Source: an uncultured bacterium
GTDB lineage: Bacteria > Patescibacteriota > Minisyncoccia > Phycocordibacterales > UBA9973
Direction of reading: 5' to 3'
Assembly (NCBI GenBank): GCA_903929735.1
Contig: CAIYVW010000037.1
Coordinates: 1-45,699 of the forward strand
Length of the DNA stretch: 45,699 bases
The translations under genes and the position numbers were made by a program. The notes under the pieces were generated by a model. The model worked only from the letters and a program-made list of their open reading frames with translations. It was not told the DNA's origin and did no database searches. Shown here piece by piece: positions 8,581-15,497 of the stretch (positions within the stretch are counted from its first letter, which is position 1; each line of letters begins with the position of its first letter).

Positions 8581-9069
8581 ATGGTAAATTTTGAGAAAAT
8601 AAATTCTAAAATTATGAAGTTAGAAAATTTCTTATTGAGTTTCAGAAACTCAATAGGTTCCCAGATCTTTAGGAGTTACCTAGACAAGAATGGTAACGAT
8701 GTTCTCAAAGACGGAGATTTGTCTTGTGCTTATTATATATCTTCTATGCTATTACTGCATGGTTTAATAGACAAACCACATTTCACCGTTCAAGGAACAT
8801 TAAAAGCAATGAAGGAAGCTGGCTGGCAAAACATAAAAACTCCTAAGATTGGATCAATTGTTGTCTGGGGTTCTGTTCATCAGAATGGAGCTGACCATAA
8901 ACATTTAGGTCTTTATATAGGAGAACAGCAAGCAATATCAAACCGTAGTTCTCTTGGTATGCCAGGAGAACACCCACTACATTATTCTGGCTTAGATAAA
9001 GACGGAATGAAGAAAAAAGCACCAGTTTTGGAAGTGTATTGGCATTCTGCTTTAGGTAAAGTAGAATAG
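8581..9069 (+). CDS. NlpC/P60- or CHAP-like cysteine peptidase/amidase
   Basis: A 162-aa protein that looks like a papain-fold cell-wall peptidase. A candidate catalytic Cys occurs at the start of a helix (DLSCAYYISSMLLLHGLI, about residue 49). A strand with the candidate His follows (HKHLGLYIGEQQAISN, about 103-118), where the polar Asn could complete the triad. The region GSIVVWG between them matches the G-D-x-V-x-W/F strand of NlpC/P60 and CHAP domains. No signal peptide is seen. The next gene (YkuD-like) starts 6 bases later on the same strand, so the pair is probably an operon acting on peptidoglycan. Moderate confidence. Confidence 0.65.
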   Translation: MVNFEKINSKIMKLENFLLSFRNSIGSQIFRSYLDKNGNDVLKDGDLSCAYYISSMLLLHGLIDKPHFTVQGTLKAMKEAGWQNIKTPKIGSIVVWGSVHQNGADHKHLGLYIGEQQAISNRSSLGMPGEHPLHYSGLDKDGMKKKAPVLEVYWHSALGKVE

Positions 9070-9075
9070 TTATAT

Positions 9076-9582
9076 ATGGAAACCATTATCTATGCAAATT
9101 ATGAAAAGAGATTACTGTCTATTGATAGTGTCTCTTTTTTTTGTGTTTTTGGAAGAGATGGAACTACTGAAAATAAAATAGAAGGAGATTGGAAAACTCC
9201 AACTGGAAACTTCCCTATTAGAAAAGTATATTACAGAAAAGATCGCCTAGGAGAATTAGTTGGAGATATAGAATACATACCACTATCACCAATAGATGCT
9301 TGGTGTGATGATATAAATAAAAAAGAATATAATACTTTTGTAAATTTACCTTTTGATGGAAATTATGAAAATTTATGGAGAGATGATGAAATGTATGACA
9401 TTATAATCATACTAGGATACAACGACGACCCAATAATACAAAATAAAGGTAGTGCAATATTTATACATGTAACAAAAGAGAATATGGAGTATACGAAGGG
9501 ATGTCTTGCTTTAAGAAAAGAAGATATATATTTCCTGTTAAATAAAATAAATTCAAAAACAAGAATAGAAATTTCTTTATAA
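9076..9582 (+). CDS. L,D-transpeptidase (YkuD-like)
   Basis: A 168-aa protein with the YkuD catalytic signature: His, then about 10 residues, then T-K-G-C-L-A-L (IFIHVTKENMEYTKGCLAL), the Cys being the acyl-enzyme nucleophile. The N-terminal part, with GDWKTPTGNFPIRKVYYR, is the usual 'TPTG.F.I' strand of these enzymes. They form 3-3 crosslinks or attach proteins to peptidoglycan. There is no obvious signal peptide or membrane anchor. It follows the NlpC/P60-like gene by 6 bases, suggesting a two-gene cell-wall unit. Family confidence is high; exact role unknown. Confidence 0.85.
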   Translation: METIIYANYEKRLLSIDSVSFFCVFGRDGTTENKIEGDWKTPTGNFPIRKVYYRKDRLGELVGDIEYIPLSPIDAWCDDINKKEYNTFVNLPFDGNYENLWRDDEMYDIIIILGYNDDPIIQNKGSAIFIHVTKENMEYTKGCLALRKEDIYFLLNKINSKTRIEISL

Positions 9583-9588
9583 ATCTTG

Positions 9589-9660
9589 AGCCGTCAGTGA
9601 GAATCGGACTCACGCTCTCTCCCTTACCAAGGGAGTGCTTTGCCACTAAGCTATGACGGC
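9589..9660 (-). tRNA. tRNA-Thr (anticodon GGT)
   Basis: Reverse-strand cloverleaf: acceptor GCCGTCA/TGACGGC, anticodon stem CTCCC/GGGAG with loop TTGGTAA (anticodon GGT), T stem GTGAG/CTCAC with loop TCCGATT. The first T-loop bases are TC rather than TT. Confidence 0.93.
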
Positions 9661-9740
9661 TAACATATAAATTCAATTTATTAAGAATACTATAAAATAT
9701 ATCTTTTTCAAAGTTTGCAAATTTTATGATTTCGGGTTAT

Positions 9741-9746
9741 TATAAT
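9741..9746 (+). promoter_or_regulatory. Possible -10 box for the tRNA cluster
   Basis: A perfect TATAAT about 108 bases upstream of the initiator tRNA and in its orientation. A TTGCAA lies 20 bases upstream, a little too far for a good -35. Weak call. Confidence 0.35.
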
Positions 9747-9800
9747 CGGGTATTGGAAATTATAGTGATATAAAAAAGATATATCATAAAGAAAGATAGA

Positions 9801-9814
9801 CTCATAACCTTAAG
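9801..9814 (+). repeat. Partial copy of the initiator tRNA anticodon arm
   Basis: CTCATAACCTTAAG occurs here and again inside the initiator tRNA at 9884-9897, 83 bases away in the same orientation. The flanking bases do not form a second tRNA. It is consistent with an old integration or recombination scar in the anticodon arm. Confidence 0.5.
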
Positions 9815-9853
9815 GTTGCGAGATTAAAGAAATCAGTAATAGCTTTTATATAT

Positions 9854-9924
9854 AGCGGGATAGAGAAATGGTATCTCGTAAGGCTCATAACCTTAAGATC
9901 TTGGTTCGATTCCAAGTCCCGCAA
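9854..9924 (+). tRNA. Initiator tRNA-Met (anticodon CAT)
   Basis: Acceptor pairs GCGGGA/TCCCGC begin at position 2. Positions 1 and 72 are both A, so unpaired, which is the initiator hallmark. This numbering also puts the invariant U at position 8. D stem GAGA/TCTC, anticodon stem TAAGG/CCTTA with loop CTCATAA, T stem CTTGG/CCAAG with loop TTCGATT. The three G-C pairs usual next to the initiator anticodon loop are reduced to two. Confidence 0.8.
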
Positions 9925-9968
9925 CAATAGGCACGTGACATGCCCAATATGTCTCAAGTGCTTAAAAT

Positions 9969-10042
9969 GTCGATGTAGCTCAGTTAGTGAGAGCGGGCGT
10001 TTCATAAGCGCCAGGTCACAGGTGCAACTCCTGTCATCGACA
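9969..10042 (+). tRNA. tRNA-Met (anticodon CAT, elongator or Ile2)
   Basis: Acceptor GTCGATG/CATCGAC fully paired, D stem GCTC/GAGC, anticodon stem GGCGT/GCGCC with loop TTCATAA, T stem ACAGG/CCTGT. The T loop reads TGCAACT, with G in place of the usual second T (position 55), which is unusual. CAT could also be a lysidine-modified Ile tRNA; the sequence alone does not decide. Confidence 0.88.
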
Positions 10043-10092
10043 CAATAGAGTAGAATTTTTTTCTATTTTATGTTATCTTGATAAAGTAATTT

Positions 10093-10166
10093 GCAGTCGT
10101 AGCTCAATTGGTTAGAGCACCCGCCTGTCACGTGGGAGGTTGAGGGTTCAAATCCCTTCGACTGCG
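10093..10166 (+). tRNA. tRNA-Asp (anticodon GTC), integration target
   Basis: Acceptor GCAGTCG/CGACTGC, D stem GCTC/GAGC, anticodon stem CCCGC/GTGGG with loop CTGTCAC (anticodon GTC), T stem GAGGG/CCCTT with loop TTCAAAT. It is the last gene of the forward tRNA cluster and its 3' end is the left boundary of the 12-kb element. The recombinase gene on the other strand ends inside its anticodon loop, overlapping by 39 bases. Confidence 0.95.
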
Positions 10167-11777
10167 CAGTATTGGACAAAGCACCCCTAAACGGGTGTTT
10201 TGTTCTTTTGTAGCAAAGGTTTTTTCCAGTTCCAACCGATTTATTTCACTTTCTACAGCTTTTCGCTTTTTCTCTATTGGTTCTAGCCAATCGTTTGGTA
10301 AAATAAAGAGTTTTTGGTCTTTTACTATATAGTTCCAACCAAGTGCAGTAAATATACTTTTCTTATCTTCTATTGTAGTTTCAGGGTCTTCAAACTTGAT
10401 TTTTGCTACTTGTGCAAAGTTGAATACTTGTTCGGTGTATTGTAACCAGTTCAATGCTCGGCTTTCAGTTTCATTGATTTTCTGCTTTAAGATTGCAATT
10501 TTTTCAATCAGTTCATTTTTTCTTGAAGCATACTGCTCATCATTTATTAGATCACGCATACGCATTGTTATTAAGTTATCTAGCTCTCTTTGAGATACCT
10601 CAATATCGCCTAATTGTGTTTTATAAATTAGCTCCCTTTCTCGGACTTCATCTGAGTGTTCTTCTGCAAGTATTCTTAATGCCCAATCTCTAAACTTTTC
10701 AGAAATCGTATATTTGTCTATTTCTTCCTTTATCATATCTTCCATATTTTTCAATGGAATAAAAGCTCTTTGGGAACAATTTTCTGTTCCTTTCTTTCGG
10801 TGTGAACAATAATAAAATGTGTAATCTTTTAATTCGTTTTTAGTTTTTATCAATTTAGTTTTTGTACAAGCTGTAACAGAACTTCCACATTCGCCACATA
10901 TCATTGTGCCAGTGTATGTGAATATATGACTCTTAGCTCTAGGTTTTCCATATCTCCCTAATAATTTTTGAACCATATCAAACTCATCCATTGTAATCAT
11001 TGGTTCGTGTTTACCATTTCCAACTTCTCCATTGTAAATAAAAAGACCAGTATAAAATATATTTGTTAAGATATTATACATAGTACTTTTATTTATTTTT
11101 CCACCTCCACGATGCCGTGTCGTTCGTGTTCTCATACCCCAATCATCACTCATTATTTTTAAGAGCTTAGGAATTGTATATTCTCCAGTTAGCATCATAT
11201 TCCACGCTTTCTTAATAAGTTCAAATCGTTCAGGGTCTTTGATTATGTAATTTTCACCACGAACTTCGTGTTTAGTATTTAAGTATCCGAGAGGAGCCAA
11301 TACTGGAGCTAATCCCTTAATAATTTTTTTATCAATTCCACTCTTTACTGCTTTCGCTAAATCTTTACTAAACTGACTAGACATTCCACTCTCTACACTG
11401 ATGATAATTGCATTGTCAGACGGTAAGTATTCTTTTTCCTTGGTCTGTATTGACTGTACTTTTCCGTCAGCAAGTAATTGTTGTAATATTCCACTCTCAA
11501 GAGGATTACGGGAGAGACGATTTAGATGCCAACAAATAATTCCATTTGCTTCACCCTTTTCTATTCTACGGATCATCTCACTAAATGCGGGTCTATTATT
11601 TGGTAGTTTGGCAGACCGACTCTCAGAGAAACTATCAATAACTTCTAAATCATATCTTGTGATAGTTTTTCTATTTTCTTCGTGTTGTCTGTCTATTGAT
11701 TGCACTTGTCTATCTTCTCCTTCAGAAGATTTACGTGCATATTCAAAGTATTTAATTTTTGATGTTTGTTTTGTCAT
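10128..11777 (-). CDS. Large serine recombinase (integrase)
   Basis: A 549-aa site-specific recombinase. An N-terminal resolvase domain (about 8-150) contains YARKSSEGEDRQVQSIDRQ with the nucleophilic Ser, then CWHLNRLSRNPLESG. A Recombinase domain follows (about 165-275, with STMYNILTNIFYTGLFIYNG). A zinc ribbon (CGECGSS ... YYCSHRKKG ... C) and a long C-terminal coiled coil (about 375-470) complete it. These enzymes integrate and excise elements through a covalent Ser-DNA intermediate. The last codons (RRDLNPQPPT) are antisense tRNA-Asp, and the TGA stop lies on the anticodon. A TATAAT at 11917-11912 and a structured leader precede the start. Confidence 0.95.
   Translation of the reverse strand: MTKQTSKIKYFEYARKSSEGEDRQVQSIDRQHEENRKTITRYDLEVIDSFSESRSAKLPNNRPAFSEMIRRIEKGEANGIICWHLNRLSRNPLESGILQQLLADGKVQSIQTKEKEYLPSDNAIIISVESGMSSQFSKDLAKAVKSGIDKKIIKGLAPVLAPLGYLNTKHEVRGENYIIKDPERFELIKKAWNMMLTGEYTIPKLLKIMSDDWGMRTRTTRHRGGGKINKSTMYNILTNIFYTGLFIYNGEVGNGKHEPMITMDEFDMVQKLLGRYGKPRAKSHIFTYTGTMICGECGSSVTACTKTKLIKTKNELKDYTFYYCSHRKKGTENCSQRAFIPLKNMEDMIKEEIDKYTISEKFRDWALRILAEEHSDEVRERELIYKTQLGDIEVSQRELDNLITMRMRDLINDEQYASRKNELIEKIAILKQKINETESRALNWLQYTEQVFNFAQVAKIKFEDPETTIEDKKSIFTALGWNYIVKDQKLFILPNDWLEPIEKKRKAVESEINRLELEKTFATKEQNTRLGVLCPILRSRRDLNPQPPT
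10164..10168. other. Putative attL core (GCGCA)
   Basis: Last acceptor bases and discriminator of tRNA-Asp plus CA. The same five bases occur at 22199-22203. The element-side half-site TGGACAAAG lies at 10173-10181. Assignment rests on the dyad formed when both ends are joined. Confidence 0.6.
10178..10206 (+). terminator. Element-borne terminator downstream of tRNA-Asp
   Basis: GCACCC, a six-base loop, GGGTG and a T-rich tail (TTTTGTTCTTTT) on the forward strand. It lies inside the antisense recombinase coding region. It would end the tRNA cluster transcript now that the native terminator is 12 kb away. Confidence 0.6.
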
Positions 11778-11905
11778 ATACCATAAAAGGACGGTTCTGG
11801 TTGACCCAATATACTTACCAAGAGGCAGTTTTACTGGCAGAACCGCCCTTTTATGGACAGTAAGACATATAAAATGCCTCTGGCAAAAATCGTATATGGG
11901 TCAAC
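11778..11905 (-). promoter_or_regulatory. Structured leader of the recombinase gene with interleaved helices
   Basis: On the reverse strand a TATAAT (11917-11912) is followed six bases later by the first helix strand, so transcription should begin at it. Helix B: 11905-11892 with 11814-11800. Helix C, nested inside it: 11883-11870 with 11833-11818. Helix A, 19 bp with one G-U pair: 11856-11838 (CCATAAAAGGGCGGTTCTG) with 11799-11781. The 5' strand of A lies inside the B/C loop and its partner lies outside, so A crosses B and C. The 3' strand of A ends four bases before the ATG. This is a pseudoknot or a pair of exclusive folds. No known riboswitch class was recognised. Confidence 0.55.
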
Positions 11906-11912
11906 ACTTACA

Positions 11913-13094
11913 TTATATACCTTTTTCCAAAGAAGTTAAGTTTATAAACTCAAAGTTTTCAAGTGCATTGTTTACGAAAGATATGCAATTTGAGTAAGGC
12001 AATCCTTGTATAAGTTCTGATGCTAATTCAATCTTTTTATTTAATCTTTCTGGGTGATTTGTATCCCATATATCAAAGATTGCTCCTCGTACTTCTTTTG
12101 CTCCGTGATCTTTTATTGCAATAGCCAGACCATAAGAGATAAGAGCTTTATTCAAGGTATGAGATTTCTCATCTAATTTTTGTGCTTCAGCTAGTATGTG
12201 CAAAAGAAGTGTTAATTTGTCAGTGATAGCAAAAAGAGACAGTTGGTTTTCTGGTCTATTGATAATAGTGTGCCAAGAATTGATAACAAGCGACTTCATT
12301 AAATTAGGAGTAAACAAATCCTTAAAAAGAAGTTGTGTCTCATATTCTCTTCCTAGAAGTGGGTTTATATATTTTCTTGCCGTTTGGTTTTTCTTTATAC
12401 GGTATTCGTATCTGAATATCTCTTTATTTTCAAGATTATGAGAAATAATAAATTGTCTTTCATAATCAATATGCTCTTTGTCGGTACGTTTATTTTTTGG
12501 TCTAAGCGAGTCAGAAACTTTGTCATAGATAGACCAATCTGTTGTTCCTGCATATATATTTAGAACTCGTGAACCTTTCTTGTTTTGTTTGTCTGATATA
12601 TCAAATACCTTGCTAATATCTATTTTGCCAAGTTCGTTTATTATTTCCCTCATTTTGATATTTTTGGGAAGTAATATGTTTTTACAAGCGTGTACGGCTA
12701 CAACTTGGGCTTTTGAGATAACTTCTGTTTCTATTGTTATTCCTACACTTTGTAATGCCGACCTAAGAGCAGAGAATACTCTTTGTTGATCTGTATTGCT
12801 TACTTCTTGAACACTATTCCAATAAAGTAATTTTGGAATAGATAGTTCAATTTTAAGAATATGTTGTATGTCTTTCCTGTCTTTTGTTAATGTTTCAAAA
12901 AGTTCAACCCGTGGCAAGTACTCTTCTTGAAACTTGGGTCTTAATACAAATCTTTTAAGATAAGGGTGTCTAGAGGTACGTTCTGTTTGAGACAACTCTT
13001 CATAAGTTCGTCTTGTTATTTCTGGTAAAAACAAAGAAAAGTTTGAAATCTTAAAAGTACGTGGGCTGTATATTTTTATAATAACTGTGTCCAT
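11913..13094 (-). CDS. Putative replication initiator (gpII/X or Rep_trans-like)
   Basis: A protein of about 393 aa if started at the ATG at 13094 (MDTVIIKIYSPRTFKISNF); the frame is open to 13136. The central part has LNIYAGTTDWSIYDKVSDSL followed some 40 residues later by IFRYEYRIKKNQTARKY. This order (a 'Y-x-G-x-x-x-x-x-x-I-Y-D-K' strand, then 'R-x-E-x-x-x-K') is typical of rolling-circle initiators related to filamentous-phage gpII and Rep_trans. No catalytic Tyr can be assigned with certainty. It heads the replication/integration side of the element, with small plasmid-type ORFs just upstream and the recombinase downstream. Moderate-low confidence in function. Confidence 0.5.
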   Translation of the reverse strand: MDTVIIKIYSPRTFKISNFSLFLPEITRRTYEELSQTERTSRHPYLKRFVLRPKFQEEYLPRVELFETLTKDRKDIQHILKIELSIPKLLYWNSVQEVSNTDQQRVFSALRSALQSVGITIETEVISKAQVVAVHACKNILLPKNIKMREIINELGKIDISKVFDISDKQNKKGSRVLNIYAGTTDWSIYDKVSDSLRPKNKRTDKEHIDYERQFIISHNLENKEIFRYEYRIKKNQTARKYINPLLGREYETQLLFKDLFTPNLMKSLVINSWHTIINRPENQLSLFAITDKLTLLLHILAEAQKLDEKSHTLNKALISYGLAIAIKDHGAKEVRGAIFDIWDTNHPERLNKKIELASELIQGLPYSNCISFVNNALENFEFINLTSLEKGI

Positions 13095-13141
13095 AGTAAT
13101 TTTTATGTTGTCGGTGGATTTCAAGGAACCCTGCACAACAT

Positions 13142-13321
13142 TTACTTTTGATTTTTCAAAAGTTCAGTATGCTGTGCATTTTTATTCGGACGATAAAGTA
13201 CAGAAATCAAACGCAAAAGTTTGATGCCTTGTTCATACGCATCTTTCTTGCTGATTTCTTCTCCAAAATGCTCTTTGTAGAGATTTTGAAACTCTATGAC
13301 TTTTTCATCTGAAAGGTTCAT
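13142..13321 (-). CDS. Small element-borne ORF (59 aa)
   Basis: A 59-aa ORF, ATG at 13321, TAA at 13142-13144, beginning MNLSDEKVIEFQNLYKEHFG and containing a second helix around DAYEQGIKLLRLISVLYRP. Short proteins of this pattern (D-x-x-V-I-E-F-Q-x-L-Y ... G-x-x-L-L-R-L-x-x-x-I/L-Y-x-P) recur on bacterial plasmids and integrative elements; the function is unknown. It lies 4 bases downstream of the 86-aa gene and 47 bases upstream of the initiator start, so it is probably in the same operon. Confidence 0.7.
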   Translation of the reverse strand: MNLSDEKVIEFQNLYKEHFGEEISKKDAYEQGIKLLRLISVLYRPNKNAQHTELLKNQK

Positions 13322-13325
13322 AGAG

Positions 13326-13586
13326 CTATCTGCTATACAACTTATTTTTAAGAGCTTTTAAGTGATCGAAGTACGACCTAGCTTTTACTTCTAACTTATC
13401 TGCAAAGTATTTGTTCGCTGTTTCTTCTATTCCTCTTTGCTTTCGGAATACAAAAAGAGCTTTTCTTGGATCGTTTTTCTCGACCGTTAAAAGCTCATAA
13501 TCCGCACACAGAAGTGCGGTACTGCAACCCAAATCATAAGTGGTGAACACAGATGATGGGTCGCCTATAGAAATCTTTTTACTCAT
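13326..13586 (-). CDS. DUF5659-like small protein
   Basis: An 86-aa protein resembling the DUF5659 pattern: an N-terminal 'T-T-x-x-L-x-x-A-x-x-L' strand/helix (TYDLGCSTALLCADYELLTVE), the central strand KALFVFRKQRGIEETANKYF, and a C-terminal helix ending FDHLKALKNKLYSR. Proteins of this type are found next to plasmid and element replication genes; the role is unknown. It is the first gene of a short reverse operon running into the 59-aa ORF and the initiator. Confidence 0.6.
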   Translation of the reverse strand: MSKKISIGDPSSVFTTYDLGCSTALLCADYELLTVEKNDPRKALFVFRKQRGIEETANKYFADKLEVKARSYFDHLKALKNKLYSR

Positions 13587-13659
13587 AGTGATTTTCTATT
13601 TTAATAGTAATATGAGAGTTTCGTGCTCTCATTTACAGGGGACGAAAAATCACAGAAGT

Positions 13660-13687
13660 AAAAAACCACAACAGAAATATGTTGTGG
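13660..13687 (-). terminator. Rho-independent terminator of the 508-aa gene
   Basis: Reverse-strand hairpin CCACAACA/TGTTGTGG with a six-base loop, followed by six Ts, 26 bases after the stop codon of the upstream gene. Confidence 0.85.
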
Positions 13688-13712
13688 CCTCTATGCTTTG
13701 CTCTACTTTATA

Positions 13713-15239
13713 TTATTGTGAAAAATCACCGTCTATATCTTCTTCCACAGGTGCTGTCATTTCAGAAAATACTTCTTCAGAGTCAGAATACCTATTTTGT
13801 GGTTTTTCTTTTTTGTCAGCATTGTACCTTATGTTGAACTTTGCTTTATATACACCGCCTATGTCTGTTTCAAATGGGTCTGTTTCGTTTTGAAATATCT
13901 TACGTAAAATGTCCGTGATTTTTTGTTTTTGTTTCTTCTTACTTTCGCGTTCTTTTTTTGTGACAGGAAGCGTCTGACCATTACCCCTAGCTAGTTTTAA
14001 TAGAAAAGCCCAATTTTCATCAGCTTTCCCATTTCTACCATCTTCACACCCCATCCCCTCAAAAGAAGACGGTTTTGTGCTTTTGCTGTCTGATAAAAGT
14101 ATATTGGTTTCATCGAGGAATGTTATTGAAACTTTTACCCATTCCGTTCTAGGAAACTGTTGTAGAGTGACCTTTTTTCCACTGCTTTTTTTAATGATGT
14201 TTTCTTCAACATTCTTTATATTTATATTGATGTCTTTCTCTTGGATGTTATTTTCAAAACGATGGGTATGCTCGTGCTTAATTGTTTGCTCTTTGTCTTC
14301 CCCAAAAATATGATTAAAATCTTCCTTGTATTTTGGTGCTTCCTTTTTGTAAAAGTTATTAGTTCTTTGTATCTGAAGTTTATTTAGTTTCTCTATTTCA
14401 CCAGAGATTGCTTCAAGAAAGAAAGCATTTGCCACATCTGTTTTATGTATTTCTGAATTATTTTCAAATAAATCTTTATCTGCTATTTCTTCTCTTAATT
14501 CGATGATTTGTGGCACAATAAAATCTTCCCAAACACCATCAAAAAACTCAGGACAGATATACAAACTGGTTATTGGTTCAATAAGTGTCTGATATGCCTT
14601 GTTGTTCTTAATTTCCAAAAATGTATCGTCGGAATTAACAATTTTTATTAACTTATTTCTAAGTATTTTGAAATAATCATTTAATTCGTCTATTCCAGAA
14701 GTGGGAAAGTAAATACCCGAACCATAATACGCTACCAGTATTGCTTCATAGTAAGAATAATAAACTTTTACTAAGTATATTTTTTCATTAACCGATAAAT
14801 CGTCTATTTTAGACAGATTGAAGTTTTTTATAAGTTCAGCTTTTGTTTTTAATTTGTCGATACCTGATTGTTGGTTAAAATCAAAACCACTCAAGAATAA
14901 TAATTTTGAACCTATTTCATTTGCTTTTTTAATAAGTTCTTTTTCTGAAGCTGTTATTTCTTTTTCGTGTAAAATTGCGCTGTCCTCAATATATTTAGTT
15001 AGATTTGTTATTATTACACCCACTAGTGCATCCTCTTCAGCTTTCCATATTCCACGTAATCTATTTGCCTTTGATCTACTGGAAAAATCAAAATCATACT
15101 TTGTGTCATAGATGTTTATCTTGAACTCATCTTGAAAGAACTGCTCCATTGTTCGGTCACTAAAATCAAGGACATATCCACCTTGCATCCCAAACAGTTT
15201 TTCCAGTATTGCTTTGTCGGTTCCTTTAATTTGGCTCAT
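13713..15239 (-). CDS. Possible defence-associated protein with C-terminal winged helix
   Basis: A 508-aa protein with no firm family. The N-terminal 80 residues (MQGGYVLDFSDRTMEQFF, then NIYDTKYDFDFSSRSKANRL) form a module I associate with proteins in defence islands and abortive-infection contexts. The middle (about 100-300) is mainly helical. A charged linker with a His-rich patch (KHEHTHRF, about 315) follows. The C-terminal part (about 365-420: EWVKVSITFLDETNILLSD, then FEGMGCEDGRNGKADENWAF) resembles a small winged-helix module seen at the ends of other defence-type proteins. It is transcribed divergently from mod across the structured leader and has its own terminator. The defence role is inference from pattern and position. 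Confidence 0.45.
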   Translation of the reverse strand: MSQIKGTDKAILEKLFGMQGGYVLDFSDRTMEQFFQDEFKINIYDTKYDFDFSSRSKANRLRGIWKAEEDALVGVIITNLTKYIEDSAILHEKEITASEKELIKKANEIGSKLLFLSGFDFNQQSGIDKLKTKAELIKNFNLSKIDDLSVNEKIYLVKVYYSYYEAILVAYYGSGIYFPTSGIDELNDYFKILRNKLIKIVNSDDTFLEIKNNKAYQTLIEPITSLYICPEFFDGVWEDFIVPQIIELREEIADKDLFENNSEIHKTDVANAFFLEAISGEIEKLNKLQIQRTNNFYKKEAPKYKEDFNHIFGEDKEQTIKHEHTHRFENNIQEKDININIKNVEENIIKKSSGKKVTLQQFPRTEWVKVSITFLDETNILLSDSKSTKPSSFEGMGCEDGRNGKADENWAFLLKLARGNGQTLPVTKKERESKKKQKQKITDILRKIFQNETDPFETDIGGVYKAKFNIRYNADKKEKPQNRYSDSEEVFSEMTAPVEEDIDGDFSQ

Positions 15240-15309
15240 AGTAATTGTAATTTATCCTTAAACAATTTGATTTTACCATATTTTACTATGAAGATTAAGC
15301 ATTTTTTGT

Positions 15310-15315
15310 TATACT
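15310..15315 (+). promoter_or_regulatory. -10 box of the mod promoter
   Basis: TATACT placed so that transcription would start at about 15320-15322, exactly where the long helix of the structured leader begins. The -35 region is not clear. Confidence 0.5.
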
Positions 15316-15319
15316 GGAT

Positions 15320-15497
15320 GTGCGCATAAGTCAGTTTTCAATCAAGGTTTATTTACCTTGGTTACCAATCGTGTTCAGCATAGGCACTCTATGTGGGATA
15401 CAGGATTGGTAACCTTTTGGCTACTGACTTGTGCGCACCCACTGGAGTGCCTATTTTGCGTTTCAGTGGAAGACATCTGTATTAGCGCACTATGTCT
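15320..15497 (+). ncRNA. Pseudoknotted structured leader or RNA upstream of mod
   Basis: Helix A: 15320-15335 with 15423-15438 (GTGCGCATAAGTCAGT, 16 bp with one U-G). Inside it are a hairpin at 15343-15348/15355-15360 and helix B, 15360-15370 with 15404-15414 (11 bp). Helix C, 15380-15389 with 15445-15454 (ATAGGCACTC, 10 bp), starts inside B and ends outside A, making a pseudoknot. Its 3' strand is the loop of helix D, 15439-15444/15464-15469. The mod ATG is in a further hairpin, AGACAT/ATGTCT (15471-15476/15492-15497), and GCGCAC just before it (15485-15490) could instead pair with the GTGCGC of helix A. It may be a regulatory leader, a free-standing RNA, or a single-stranded-DNA origin. Confidence 0.6.

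Noticed and set aside
9802-10005. Reverse 67-aa ORF across the tRNA cluster
   Set aside because: It is a translation of antisense tRNA sequence (RDLESNQDLKVMS-type peptide), not a gene.
11401-11997. Forward 198-aa ORF
   Set aside because: Antisense to the recombinase N-terminus and the structured leader; the recombinase frame has clear motifs.
15320-15497. Mod leader as a simple terminator of the upstream region
   Set aside because: No T tract follows the helices, a -10 box precedes them, and the pairing is interleaved instead of a single stem.
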